From: Burkholderiales bacterium
GTDB taxonomy: Bacteria; Pseudomonadota; Gammaproteobacteria; Burkholderiales; Nitrosomonadaceae
DNA length: 64,000 nt
NCBI GenBank assembly: GCA_024235795.1
Contig: JACKLR010000001.1
Location: forward strand, 1,054,001-1,118,000
Direction of reading: 5' to 3'
Both the position numbers and the translations under genes were made by a program. The notes below the pieces were generated by a model. It ran no database searches, was not told the DNA's origin, and was given only the letters and a program-made list of their open reading frames with translations. Shown here piece by piece: positions 31,618 through 38,955 of the stretch. Numbering within the stretch: the stretch's first letter is position 1; every line of letters starts with the position of its first letter.

Positions 31618-31761
31618 CGAGAATATTGATACGGTAATCCGTGCCGACCAGGATCCGGTGCAACCCATATATGGACTCCTCGCCTATTGCAAGACAAATT
31701 TCCAATTTATTAATTGCAGTCAACAGTAACCAGGATTGCAGCCATATATTCGGTCTCTAAA

Positions 31762-31847
31762 CAGAGGTTTTATTACCTCAGGACTCCTGATGAAGCTATT
31801 CGCGCGCTTATTCCTCTACCAACCTAACGGTTTCTTAAGAACCTCTG
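31762..31847 (-). ncRNA. Candidate seekRNA/bridge RNA of the IS110-family element
   Basis: Downstream of the transposase, perfect 8-base arms CAGAGGTT and AACCTCTG enclose an 86-nt segment that can fold. Inside it, minus-strand AGGAGTCC (31781-31788) repeats the core of the element's own terminal repeats. TTAGGTTG (31820-31827) is identical to the host flank just outside the transposase-proximal end (33131-33138). Guide RNAs of IS1111-group transposases are known to be encoded in this 3' non-coding position and to carry donor- and target-matching stretches. Competing local hairpins (GAGGT/ACCTC) exist, so the fold and guide limits are inference. Confidence 0.45.
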
Positions 31848-31940
31848 GGATGAACGGGTTTTATAAGCACCGGTTTGACCTGTTGTCGTCATCATTTATT
31901 GTTAATTTGCCTACACAATTTCGGTTATCCGGTTAATTGA

Positions 31941-32013
31941 GGGTTATCCACGCTTTGTCCACGGACGTAGTTCTTACATTACACGAAGTCGGTGGGCAAA
32001 GTGTGGATAACCC
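31941..32013. repeat. 22-base inverted repeat with DnaA-box-like arms inside the IS element
   Basis: Arms 31941-31962 and 31992-32013 match at 20 of 22 bases around a 29-base loop, just past the transposase stop. The right arm contains a perfect DnaA-box consensus TTATCCACA on the minus strand (32002-32010). The left arm has TTATCCACG (31944-31952), and a GGTTATCC recurs at 31923-31930. It could be a structural part of the element's RNA, a 3'-end hairpin, or a nested small repeat. No T-tract follows. Confidence 0.6.
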
Positions 32014-32037
32014 GCTTTAGTGCTCTAATACCCGCCA

Positions 32038-33054
32038 TTAGACTGACAGCTCATTATAATTTTCTCCTTTCGTGGCGAGCGCCCAAAGTATCCTGGCATT
32101 CTTGTTTGCCAGTGCAACTGCTGCTTTGTTAAACCCTCTCCGCTCAATCAAAGCTTGCAGCCAAAGGCTCAGCCTATTAGTTTTTTTGGAGCAGGCTTTT
32201 AACACGGCTCGGGCCCCATGAATCAGCATTGTTCGAATAGTACGGTTGCCGCGCTTGCTGATCCCTAAGTACACCAGTTTATCGCCGCTGCTGTGCTGCC
32301 TAGGGACAATCCCCAGACTGGCGGCATAATCCCGGCTGTTGTTATAACCTTTGCCATCGCCAATATCCGAAGCAATGATCGACGCAGTGATAGGCCCAAC
32401 TCCGGGAACTTCTAAAAAACGACGGATCAGCTCATTTGCCTGGCATAAACGACCGATCCGTTTGTCCTGTTGTGCAATCGCTTCATCTAGTTGAATGAGC
32501 TTCTCATAGTGTTCAGAAAACACTTCCCGGCTTAACGCTGTTAATCTGTTTTCGGCATCTTCCAGAATCCACGGCAATTGTTTTCTTACCTGACGAATCC
32601 CTTTCGGTATCACAATGCCGCGCTCACTCAGCAATCCCCTGATTTGATTAACCAGAGCCGTACGATGGTCTATAAAACCCCGCCTTATCTTATGTATCAG
32701 TTGTGTATCTTGCTGATCCACACTTTTTATCGATACCGTCCTTCTGTTGGGGCGTGTTACCGCATCGAATATCGCTTGCGCATCATTAAAGTCGTTTTTG
32801 TTGCCAACTACAAAACTTTTCACATAACGCGCATTCAGCAACACCACTTCATGCCCTAATTTGCTAAATTCCCTAGCCCAGTAATGCGTGCCTCCACAGG
32901 CTTCGATACCGATCAAACTAGTCGGATAATTTGCGAAAAATGCCAACAACTCATTCCGCTTCAGCTTCTTCTTGATCACTTTTGCGTCTACACCCATACT
33001 GTAAAAGTGAAATACATTTTTTGCGATGTCTAATCCAACTACGCTATTATTCAT
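32038..33054 (-). CDS. IS110-family transposase (DEDD recombinase)
   Basis: A 338-residue transposase. The N-terminal RuvC-like DEDD domain shows Asp in GLDIAKNVFHFY, Glu in GIEACGGTHYW and the Asp pair in NDFNDAQAIFDA. The C-terminal Transposase_20 domain carries FLEVPGVGPITA and the Ser-containing block SRDYAASLGIVPRQHSSG near 245-260. The reading frame is intact, so the element may be active. In this family the enzyme works with an element-encoded guide RNA. Confidence 0.95.
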   Translation of the reverse strand: MNNSVVGLDIAKNVFHFYSMGVDAKVIKKKLKRNELLAFFANYPTSLIGIEACGGTHYWAREFSKLGHEVVLLNARYVKSFVVGNKNDFNDAQAIFDAVTRPNRRTVSIKSVDQQDTQLIHKIRRGFIDHRTALVNQIRGLLSERGIVIPKGIRQVRKQLPWILEDAENRLTALSREVFSEHYEKLIQLDEAIAQQDKRIGRLCQANELIRRFLEVPGVGPITASIIASDIGDGKGYNNSRDYAASLGIVPRQHSSGDKLVYLGISKRGNRTIRTMLIHGARAVLKACSKKTNRLSLWLQALIERRGFNKAAVALANKNARILWALATKGENYNELSV

Positions 33055-33163
33055 TGTGGACTCCTCTTTTATTCCGTTCTTGATAAGTGGTGCATTATGA
33101 CACCGTCGAAAAGAGAGGAGTCCATATCATCAACCTAAGCGTTAAATACGGAAATTACCAGAA

Positions 33164-34090
33164 TTAGAAATAATTCTTACTGATTGAATCGTTGATTTTA
33201 ATTACACCAAGCTGAAGCGCATCAATAAAATCATGCAGTTTTTGCTGATCAAATTCCTGCAGCTTGGCTTGCAGCAACTTTTTTTGCAGTTTTGTCAGTA
33301 TCTGCAGCACTTTCTCATTGCGGGGCAGATTGTTGAGACAATCATCTACCTGGCACAAGGCATGATAAAACGACCGTGGAAAATTTTCTTGTTGAAGCAA
33401 AAATTTCAAGACATCTGCTCTTCGTATACGCTGGCGCATTTCACGGCGATACATCTGATAGGCGGTCAATGACTTGAGCACACTCACCCACTGTAAATTC
33501 TCGAATGGCGTCAGGTCTTCAGGCATATCCGGCAACAGGGAGGCCGAGCGCACATCGATGATACGCGTGGTCATATCCGCACGTTCCAGGTTGCGGCCCA
33601 TGCGCAGAAAATCATAGCCTTCATCATGCGTCATAGTTCCCGCCAGCATGCCGCTGATCGTCTGCACACCTAAAATAACGGAACGCAAATAATCATAGCG
33701 ATGACGTTGTGTCATCACGCTTCGCGCATTGGACTTGGTATTCAGATGCAGCGAATTGACCTGTTCCCACGCTTCGCGCGGGATAATGTCCCGGATTGTG
33801 CGCGTGTTCTCGCGCGCCAAATTCAGCGAACTGAGAATCGAGTCCGGGTTGCGGGTATCCGATACCATAAAACGGATCACACTGCGTTCATCGGCCTCTT
33901 CGTACAGATCATAAAAATAATCACGCCGGCTCGTTATATCCAGAATCGGTTCCCAGCCAAGACGCACGCGTTTGGGCAAATCCAGCAGCAAATGCGTATT
34001 GACGTTAATCAAACGGGCCGTATTCTCGGCCCGCTCCAGATAACGGGCCATCCAGTAAATCCGATTGGCAACACGCGAAAGCATGGTCAT
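33164..34090 (-). CDS. Alpha-E domain-containing protein
   Basis: A 308-residue all-helical protein of the alpha-E family. The N-terminus MLSRVANRIYWMARYLERAENTARL (in parts) is the family signature, and RMGRNLERADMTTRIIDVR near 165-185 is the second. It usually accompanies a circularly permuted ATP-grasp protein, a transglutaminase and the Anbu peptidase, all present here. It overlaps the ATP-grasp gene by 4 bases. Its function is not established; a role in a peptide-ligating or peptide-modifying system is proposed for the group. Confidence 0.9.
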   Translation of the reverse strand: MTMLSRVANRIYWMARYLERAENTARLINVNTHLLLDLPKRVRLGWEPILDITSRRDYFYDLYEEADERSVIRFMVSDTRNPDSILSSLNLARENTRTIRDIIPREAWEQVNSLHLNTKSNARSVMTQRHRYDYLRSVILGVQTISGMLAGTMTHDEGYDFLRMGRNLERADMTTRIIDVRSASLLPDMPEDLTPFENLQWVSVLKSLTAYQMYRREMRQRIRRADVLKFLLQQENFPRSFYHALCQVDDCLNNLPRNEKVLQILTKLQKKLLQAKLQEFDQQKLHDFIDALQLGVIKINDSISKNYF

Positions 34091-35541
34091 GTCGCCTCCA
34101 TGTCCACAATCCAGGTATCCTTGCTGCCACCGCCCTGCGAAGAATTAACAACCGTGGAACCCTTGCGCAAGGCCACACGCGTCAAACCACCGGTGGTTAC
34201 ATTGGTTTGTTCTCCACTCAGAATGAAAGGGCGCAAATCCAGATGGCGCGGCTCTACGTGATTATCGATCAAAGTCGGCGCAGTGGACAGTATCAGCATC
34301 GGTTGCGCCACATAATTACGCGGATCGCGCCTGATCAGACGTACAAACTTTTCACGCTCATCCTTACTAGCCTGCGGCCCGATAAGCATGCCATAACCGC
34401 CGGATTCATTGGCCGGTTTCACAACCATCTCATGGATATGGTCTACCACGTACTGACGGTCCTGTTTGTCGATACACTTATAGGTTGGCACGTTGGGCAG
34501 GATGGCGTCCTGATCAAGATAATACTTGATAATTTCCGGAACAAAGGCATACACCACCTTGTCATCCGCAACGCCCGCACCGGGTGCGTTGGCCAGCGCC
34601 ACTTTCCCCGATTTCCACGCACGCATCAACCCGGGTACACCCAACATGGATTCCGGGTTAAACACCTCAGGATCCAGGAACAAATCATCAATGCGGCGAT
34701 AGATGACATCAACACGCGTCAATCCTTCAATCGTGCGCATATAGACAATATTGTTTTTATCGACGATAAGATCGCTGCCCTCAACCAGTTCGGCGCCCAT
34801 CTGCTGTGCGAGATAAGCATGTTCGAAATAGGCCGAGTTATAAATACCTGGCGTCAATACCACGATTTCCGGCTGATCGCCCTGCCGTGGCGATAAAGCA
34901 GCCAGTGTGTCATACAGTTGTGACGGATAATCATCGACCGGCAGAATAGCGTACTGCTCAAACATCTCAGAGAACAGCCGTTTCATCACCTGCCGGTTCT
35001 CGAGCATATAGGAAACGCCCGAAGGCACGCGCAGATTGTCTTCCAGCACATAAAACACGCCATCCTTATCGCGCACCAGGTCTGAGCCACAGACATGCGC
35101 CCAGATCCCCAGCGGCGGATTGACTCCGACACATTCAGGGCGAAAGTTTTTGGAATCTTCTAATAACTCAGCCGGAAAAATGCCATCCTTGACGATACGC
35201 TGCTCATGATACAAGTCGTCAATAAACAGATTGAGCGCCTGTACGCGCTGCTTGAGCCCTGCCTCTACCGTCAGCCATTCCTTCTTGTCGATAATGCGTG
35301 GAATAATATCAAAAGGCCAGACACGATCGATGGAGCCTTCTTCCTCGCTATAAACCGTGAAGGTAATCCCCATGACATGGATAGCCGATTCTGCAGCAAC
35401 CTTGTATTCCTCAATTTCCACGTCCTTCAAGGATCGTAAATAACTGCACAAAGCCTGCGCCGCCGGCCGTGGACGCCCGCTGGCGCGCAGCAATTCGTCA
35501 TATAGGTTTTTTACCTTGTAGCTTCCCCAACGAATGGTCAT
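34087..35541 (-). CDS. Circularly permuted type 2 ATP-grasp protein
   Basis: From ATG 35541 the product has 484 residues. The open frame extends to 35604, but the added residues are Lys/Asn-rich and unlike the family. Conserved pieces are YVLEDNLRVPSGVSYMLENR near 150-170, VVLTPGIYNSAYFEH near 225, and VVKPANESGGYGMLIG near 380, with acidic metal-site residues between. Such enzymes would form an amide bond using ATP; the substrate is unknown. Divergent from the Anbu gene and coupled to alpha-E. Confidence 0.9.
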   Translation of the reverse strand: MTIRWGSYKVKNLYDELLRASGRPRPAAQALCSYLRSLKDVEIEEYKVAAESAIHVMGITFTVYSEEEGSIDRVWPFDIIPRIIDKKEWLTVEAGLKQRVQALNLFIDDLYHEQRIVKDGIFPAELLEDSKNFRPECVGVNPPLGIWAHVCGSDLVRDKDGVFYVLEDNLRVPSGVSYMLENRQVMKRLFSEMFEQYAILPVDDYPSQLYDTLAALSPRQGDQPEIVVLTPGIYNSAYFEHAYLAQQMGAELVEGSDLIVDKNNIVYMRTIEGLTRVDVIYRRIDDLFLDPEVFNPESMLGVPGLMRAWKSGKVALANAPGAGVADDKVVYAFVPEIIKYYLDQDAILPNVPTYKCIDKQDRQYVVDHIHEMVVKPANESGGYGMLIGPQASKDEREKFVRLIRRDPRNYVAQPMLILSTAPTLIDNHVEPRHLDLRPFILSGEQTNVTTGGLTRVALRKGSTVVNSSQGGGSKDTWIVDMEAT

Positions 35542-35680
35542 GATGTCGATCAACTCTTTAAAATACTTGTTTTTGTTATAGCATGATTTCAAAGCACAAC
35601 ACAAATCACTATAATAGCCACCTTTCTTGCAGTGCTTTTTTCTTCGGATATTAAATCAACCGTATATAACACTCATTATT

Positions 35681-36439
35681 ATGACATATTGCCTCGCTAT
35701 CAGTGTAAACAAAGGTCTTGTTTTTGCATCCGACTCAAGAACCAATGCGGGTGTTGATTATGTAACGACTTACAGCAAGATGCATACCTTTGTCTGGCCT
35801 GATGAGCGCATCTGTATTTTGTTGACAGCCGGCAATCTGGCCACTTCACAAGCGGTGATCAATAACATCCGGGCTGATCTTGCAGAGCCCGGTATCAAAA
35901 TGAATCTACGTAAAGGCAAGTATTTGCATCAAGTCGCCCACTATGTCGGTCAACTGAGCCAGGAAGAACAGTGTCAACATGCTGACGCAATGGAAAAAAG
36001 TGGAAGCAGTGGCGCAGAAGCCAGTTTTATTCTGGGCGGACAAATTACAGGGCAATCGCCGGAAATTTATCTAATCTATCCACAGGGCAATTATATCAGT
36101 GCTTCTCCCGAAACACCGTATTTGCAAATCGGCGAAAACAAGTACGGCAAGCCCATTCTGGATCGAATCATCACCCCTGCCACTTCATTAGAAGACGCAG
36201 CCCGCTGCGCATTGGTATCCCTCGAATCCACCATTCGCAGTAATATTTCCGTAGGCCCGCCTATAGAGTTGGCGATTCATACTCGCGACGCAATTCAAGA
36301 ACCCTATCACCAGAAACTGACACTTAATTCACCGATGTATAAATCGACGCAGAAACAATGGCATACAGGCATGCATCGCGCCCTTAGCCGATTACCGAGA
36401 TTTGAGTGGGAAGACAAGCAGAAAATAACTGATGACTGA
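35681..36439 (+). CDS. Anbu-type proteasome-homologue peptidase
   Basis: A 252-residue Ntn-hydrolase of the Anbu (ancestral beta-subunit) group, T1 family. The ATG at 35681 places Thr2 directly after Met, so N-terminal processing would expose the nucleophile. FASDSRTN near 15-22 and the SKMHTF Lys near 33 complete the active-site set. The upstream extension to 35627 would block this and is rejected. It stands divergent from the ATP-grasp gene and convergent to the transglutaminase gene. The natural substrate is unknown. Confidence 0.9.
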   Translation: MTYCLAISVNKGLVFASDSRTNAGVDYVTTYSKMHTFVWPDERICILLTAGNLATSQAVINNIRADLAEPGIKMNLRKGKYLHQVAHYVGQLSQEEQCQHADAMEKSGSSGAEASFILGGQITGQSPEIYLIYPQGNYISASPETPYLQIGENKYGKPILDRIITPATSLEDAARCALVSLESTIRSNISVGPPIELAIHTRDAIQEPYHQKLTLNSPMYKSTQKQWHTGMHRALSRLPRFEWEDKQKITDD

Positions 36440-36735
36440 TTTCAGCTACAATCTGATGTGTTTGGAAAAGCTTTTTTGATGAAATGCTGCGCACTTGTGG
36501 CCTGGATAAGACCTGGTGGAAGCCATTTAGCCCGCTTAAAAGAAAAAATCTATGTACAATTACTAAAACTTCCTGGGCTCTGGAACCCAATGCACATCTA
36601 TAGCGAAGGCCGATGAACTATCTATAAAAACTTTCGATATAGCGGTACATATTTTTGATTTCCTTGATGTTGCCGAGATAAAGCATCACTAAAAGATGTG
36701 ACTTTCTCGTCGATTTAGTTGCTTATGACAGCTTT
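36440..36735. other. Intergenic region after the Anbu gene, no supported gene
   Basis: 296 bases. A short frame from 36484 encodes about 40 residues without a domain or clear ribosome site. I see no promoter or terminator worth naming. Confidence 0.4.
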
Positions 36736-37557
36736 TCAGTATTCGGTTATTTTCACTTCAGTTTCCAATCTTGAACTGACATTACCTCTATACGAACCGT
36801 ATACTGGCAAGGTCTTTTTGGGATCCTTGCTTGCCGCAATAGGAATATATGCCTCGTTGATAAAAATACCGGCGCTTGGGTCCACGCCGATCCAGCCTGC
36901 GCCTGGAGCCAGAAATTCCACCCAGGCATGAAGTTCGTGCCCCTCCCCTAATTCCGGGTTGAAAGCATACCCCCCTACAAAGCGCGCGGGAATTTTCAAG
37001 TATCTCAGCATGACGATCATCATCCACGACAGATCTCGACAAGACCCGCTTTTCCGGTGAAAGCACTCGGAAGGTTCATGGATATCTTCAGTATATCTTA
37101 CCGAATAGCTCCAATTCTGGTTGATCAACTGAAGAATTTCAGTTACCGGCGTCAACAATTCATTTGGCGGCACAGACAGATATGGCCTTAGCACGGCTTC
37201 CATTTCCGATGAAACGAGATAGTTTATATCTAAGTAACCAAAGTGTTCATGACTATTCATACGCAAAGTATCCATGTCTATAAAAAACCCAAACGGATTA
37301 AACTTGAAAGAACGCACTTTAATGAACGTATTAATTTCTAGGCTATTTACAGTTTTATCGAACCAGCATTGATATTGCAATGCATTTTCAATATTTAATA
37401 AGGGGAAAAGCCCATCGGGTAAGGGATTTACCTTGAGTTCGAACGCTTCGACTTGCAAATAAGATCGTTGCTGGGGACAAAAATTGAGATAATGCGGTTC
37501 AAGAAAAACGAAATCATCGTAGGTGTAGCGGGTTTGGTGCTGTATTTGCAGTCTCAT
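36736..37557 (-). CDS. Transglutaminase-like protein of the Anbu cluster
   Basis: A 273-residue protein with an N-terminal beta-rich domain (1-110) and a papain-like transglutaminase core. The catalytic triad is Cys173 (SGSCRDLSW), His210 (HELHAW) and Asp226 (GVDPSAG). It commonly accompanies alpha-E and ATP-grasp genes. A protease or peptide cross-linking role is inferred. The start ATG is followed by the usual RLQIQHQTRYTYDD opening. Confidence 0.92.
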   Translation of the reverse strand: MRLQIQHQTRYTYDDFVFLEPHYLNFCPQQRSYLQVEAFELKVNPLPDGLFPLLNIENALQYQCWFDKTVNSLEINTFIKVRSFKFNPFGFFIDMDTLRMNSHEHFGYLDINYLVSSEMEAVLRPYLSVPPNELLTPVTEILQLINQNWSYSVRYTEDIHEPSECFHRKSGSCRDLSWMMIVMLRYLKIPARFVGGYAFNPELGEGHELHAWVEFLAPGAGWIGVDPSAGIFINEAYIPIAASKDPKKTLPVYGSYRGNVSSRLETEVKITEY

Positions 37558-37685
37558 TCAACGACCTTTTACTTATGACTAGAAATTGGAGGGACTACAA
37601 AGCTTATGCAGGTAAGCTCATTATTTTGGATTGATACGGACAATAAATAACTATAACTCTATTTATTGAATTTTATGGATTACTG

Positions 37686-37695
37686 CGGAGGTGTG
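37686..37695 (-). repeat. Sequence complementary to the tRNA-Ser 5' end, in its 3' trailer
   Basis: Plus-strand CGGAGGTGTG at 37686-37695 is the exact reverse complement of 37789-37798, which encodes the tRNA 5' end plus one leader base. In the precursor RNA this lies 12 bases after the CCA. Confidence 0.6.
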
Positions 37696-37707
37696 TGGAT
37701 ATGAAAA

Positions 37708-37797
37708 TGGCGGAGGCGGTGAGATTCGAACTCACGGTAGAGTCACCCCTACGGCAGTTTTCAAGACTGCTGCCTTAAACCACTCGGCCACACCTCC
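37708..37797 (-). tRNA. tRNA-Ser (anticodon UGA)
   Basis: A 90-nt class II tRNA with CCA encoded. Acceptor arms GGAGGTG and CGCCTCC pair (one G-U), with discriminator G. The D-arm begins GGCCGAGTGGTT. The anticodon loop CTTGAAA is read from GCAGTCTTGAAAACTGC, giving UGA. A long variable arm and the T-arm GTGAG-TTCGAAT-CTCAC follow. Confidence 0.97.
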
Positions 37798-37937
37798 GTG
37801 CAAAGCGGGTATCATACCCTTTCATATTTCATTTTTCCAGTTTATTTGCCCGCCGGATGAAAAATGGACTCTAACGCGATTAACATGCAGTAAATATTTT
37901 TCCGGATGCCAAATAACGGTTACTTTCTTCCACCACG

Positions 37938-38390
37938 CTATTTTTCAAGTTCCTGCAGGCGTGCGCGCAATCGCTTAATTTCTTCGTCGGCCTTCACCTG
38001 CTCGGTTGCATCGTATTGAACACCCAGAAAATAAAGCAGGTTACCTTTTGAATCGAAAAGCGGCATCATCATCAAATGATTGTAAAACAATTCCCCATTT
38101 TTTTTGTAATTTCTCAACGTAACTTCAACGGCCTCCTTATTGTTAATCGCTGCTTTTAATTTGGCAACCGCTTCCTGATCACGGTCACTGCCCTGCAAAA
38201 AACGACAGTTTTTTCCCAGCGTTTCTTCCTGCGAATAACCTGTAATCGTTTCAAATGCTTTATTTGCGTAAACAAGCGGCATATCTTCCTGATCGGGGTC
38301 TGCCAGGGTCACGCCATTAATACAAGAATCCAGAATTTTGGATAGTACTTGTGGTATTAAACCAGGATCTTTTTCAACGATAAAGTCCAT
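37938..38390 (-). CDS. Short LOV-domain photoreceptor
   Basis: A 150-residue single-domain PAS/LOV protein. The photoactive block GKNCRFLQG has Cys62. Asn94, Asn104 and Gln125 sit at the flavin-binding positions expected from classical LOV domains. A short N-terminal helix and a charged C-terminal helix (about 130-150, KRLRARLQELEK) likely mediate dimerisation and signalling; no output domain is attached. It would bind FMN and form a cysteinyl adduct in blue light. It follows the SRPBCC gene by 62 bases on the same strand. Confidence 0.9.
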   Translation of the reverse strand: MDFIVEKDPGLIPQVLSKILDSCINGVTLADPDQEDMPLVYANKAFETITGYSQEETLGKNCRFLQGSDRDQEAVAKLKAAINNKEAVEVTLRNYKKNGELFYNHLMMMPLFDSKGNLLYFLGVQYDATEQVKADEEIKRLRARLQELEK

Positions 38391-38452
38391 AATATTTCTC
38401 CAAGTTAATAGTCAAGCCGGACTGCAAAACCAATTTAGCGCTCGCAATTCTA

Positions 38453-38932
38453 TTAAGCGGTATCTGCATTTTCAGCTTCAATTATTTTTTTAATATTATG
38501 CACTGTTCTTTCAGTGCCATCTTGAACAGCAATGCGGATAAGCTTCTCAAAAGGTTTCATGTGCAACTCCAGATCAAGCAACTCAAACACGAAAGTCACC
38601 CGACTGGTCTTTTCATTCACCGTTTCTATCATATAGTCACAGCGATACGGATTTGAAACACCTTCGAAGCAGATCCGCGAACCAGCGTCAAACACCGTAA
38701 CCTTGAATGTTGATTCCGAACGGTTTCCCTGATCAACACGCACCTGGCGGCATAGCGTTCCAATGCTGACTGGACCATCTGTCAATTTTTCTAGTTCTTT
38801 TACTTCCGGCGACCAGCGTGGGTAATTTTCAAGGAGGTCAATGCCGATAAAATTAAACAGTATGTCAGATGGACTATGAATCAATGCGTTGGCTTTACCA
38901 ACAACAGGGGTTTGTTTTAATAAACCAAACAT
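38453..38932 (-). CDS. SRPBCC-fold (polyketide cyclase/START-like) protein
   Basis: A 159-residue protein with the helix-grip pattern. An opening strand (ANALIHSPSDILFNFIG), the conserved YPRWSPEV near 36-44 and a long C-terminal amphipathic helix at about 125-155 are visible. Such folds bind a small hydrophobic ligand; the ligand here is unknown. It sits between an NDH2-like flavoprotein gene (23 bases upstream) and the LOV gene. Confidence 0.82.
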   Translation of the reverse strand: MFGLLKQTPVVGKANALIHSPSDILFNFIGIDLLENYPRWSPEVKELEKLTDGPVSIGTLCRQVRVDQGNRSESTFKVTVFDAGSRICFEGVSNPYRCDYMIETVNEKTSRVTFVFELLDLELHMKPFEKLIRIAVQDGTERTVHNIKKIIEAENADTA

Positions 38933-38955
38933 AAATAGTCTCCTGCGTCTTATTC

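Larger units (their letters stand above)
31669..33127 (-). mobile_element. IS110-family (IS1111-like) insertion sequence
   Basis: The element is bounded by perfect 13-base inverted repeats, ATATGGACTCCTC at 31669-31681 and its complement at 33115-33127. The exact tips may lie a few bases outside, as in IS1111 members with subterminal repeats. It contains one transposase gene (32038-33054), a short upstream segment with a hairpin (33058-33070 with 33109-33123, reusing GGACTCCTC) and a long non-coding segment downstream of the transposase (31682-32037). No target duplication is evident, as expected for this family. It is inserted between the alpha-E gene and the mgtE leader. Confidence 0.85.

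Noticed and set aside
31638..31668. CCGGTGC in the left flank of the IS element matching the complement of a stretch at 31868-31876 as a right-target guide
   Set aside because: Only 7 bases, and the stretch lies outside the 86-nt fold and on the wrong side of the left-guide candidate for the known guide order; chance is likely.
36484..36600. Short 40-residue frame downstream of the Anbu gene
   Set aside because: Too short, no recognised motif and no clear ribosome site.
37691..37978. 95-residue plus-strand frame through the tRNA-Ser gene
   Set aside because: It is the antisense reading of the tRNA and its trailer; this is a well-known type of false gene.
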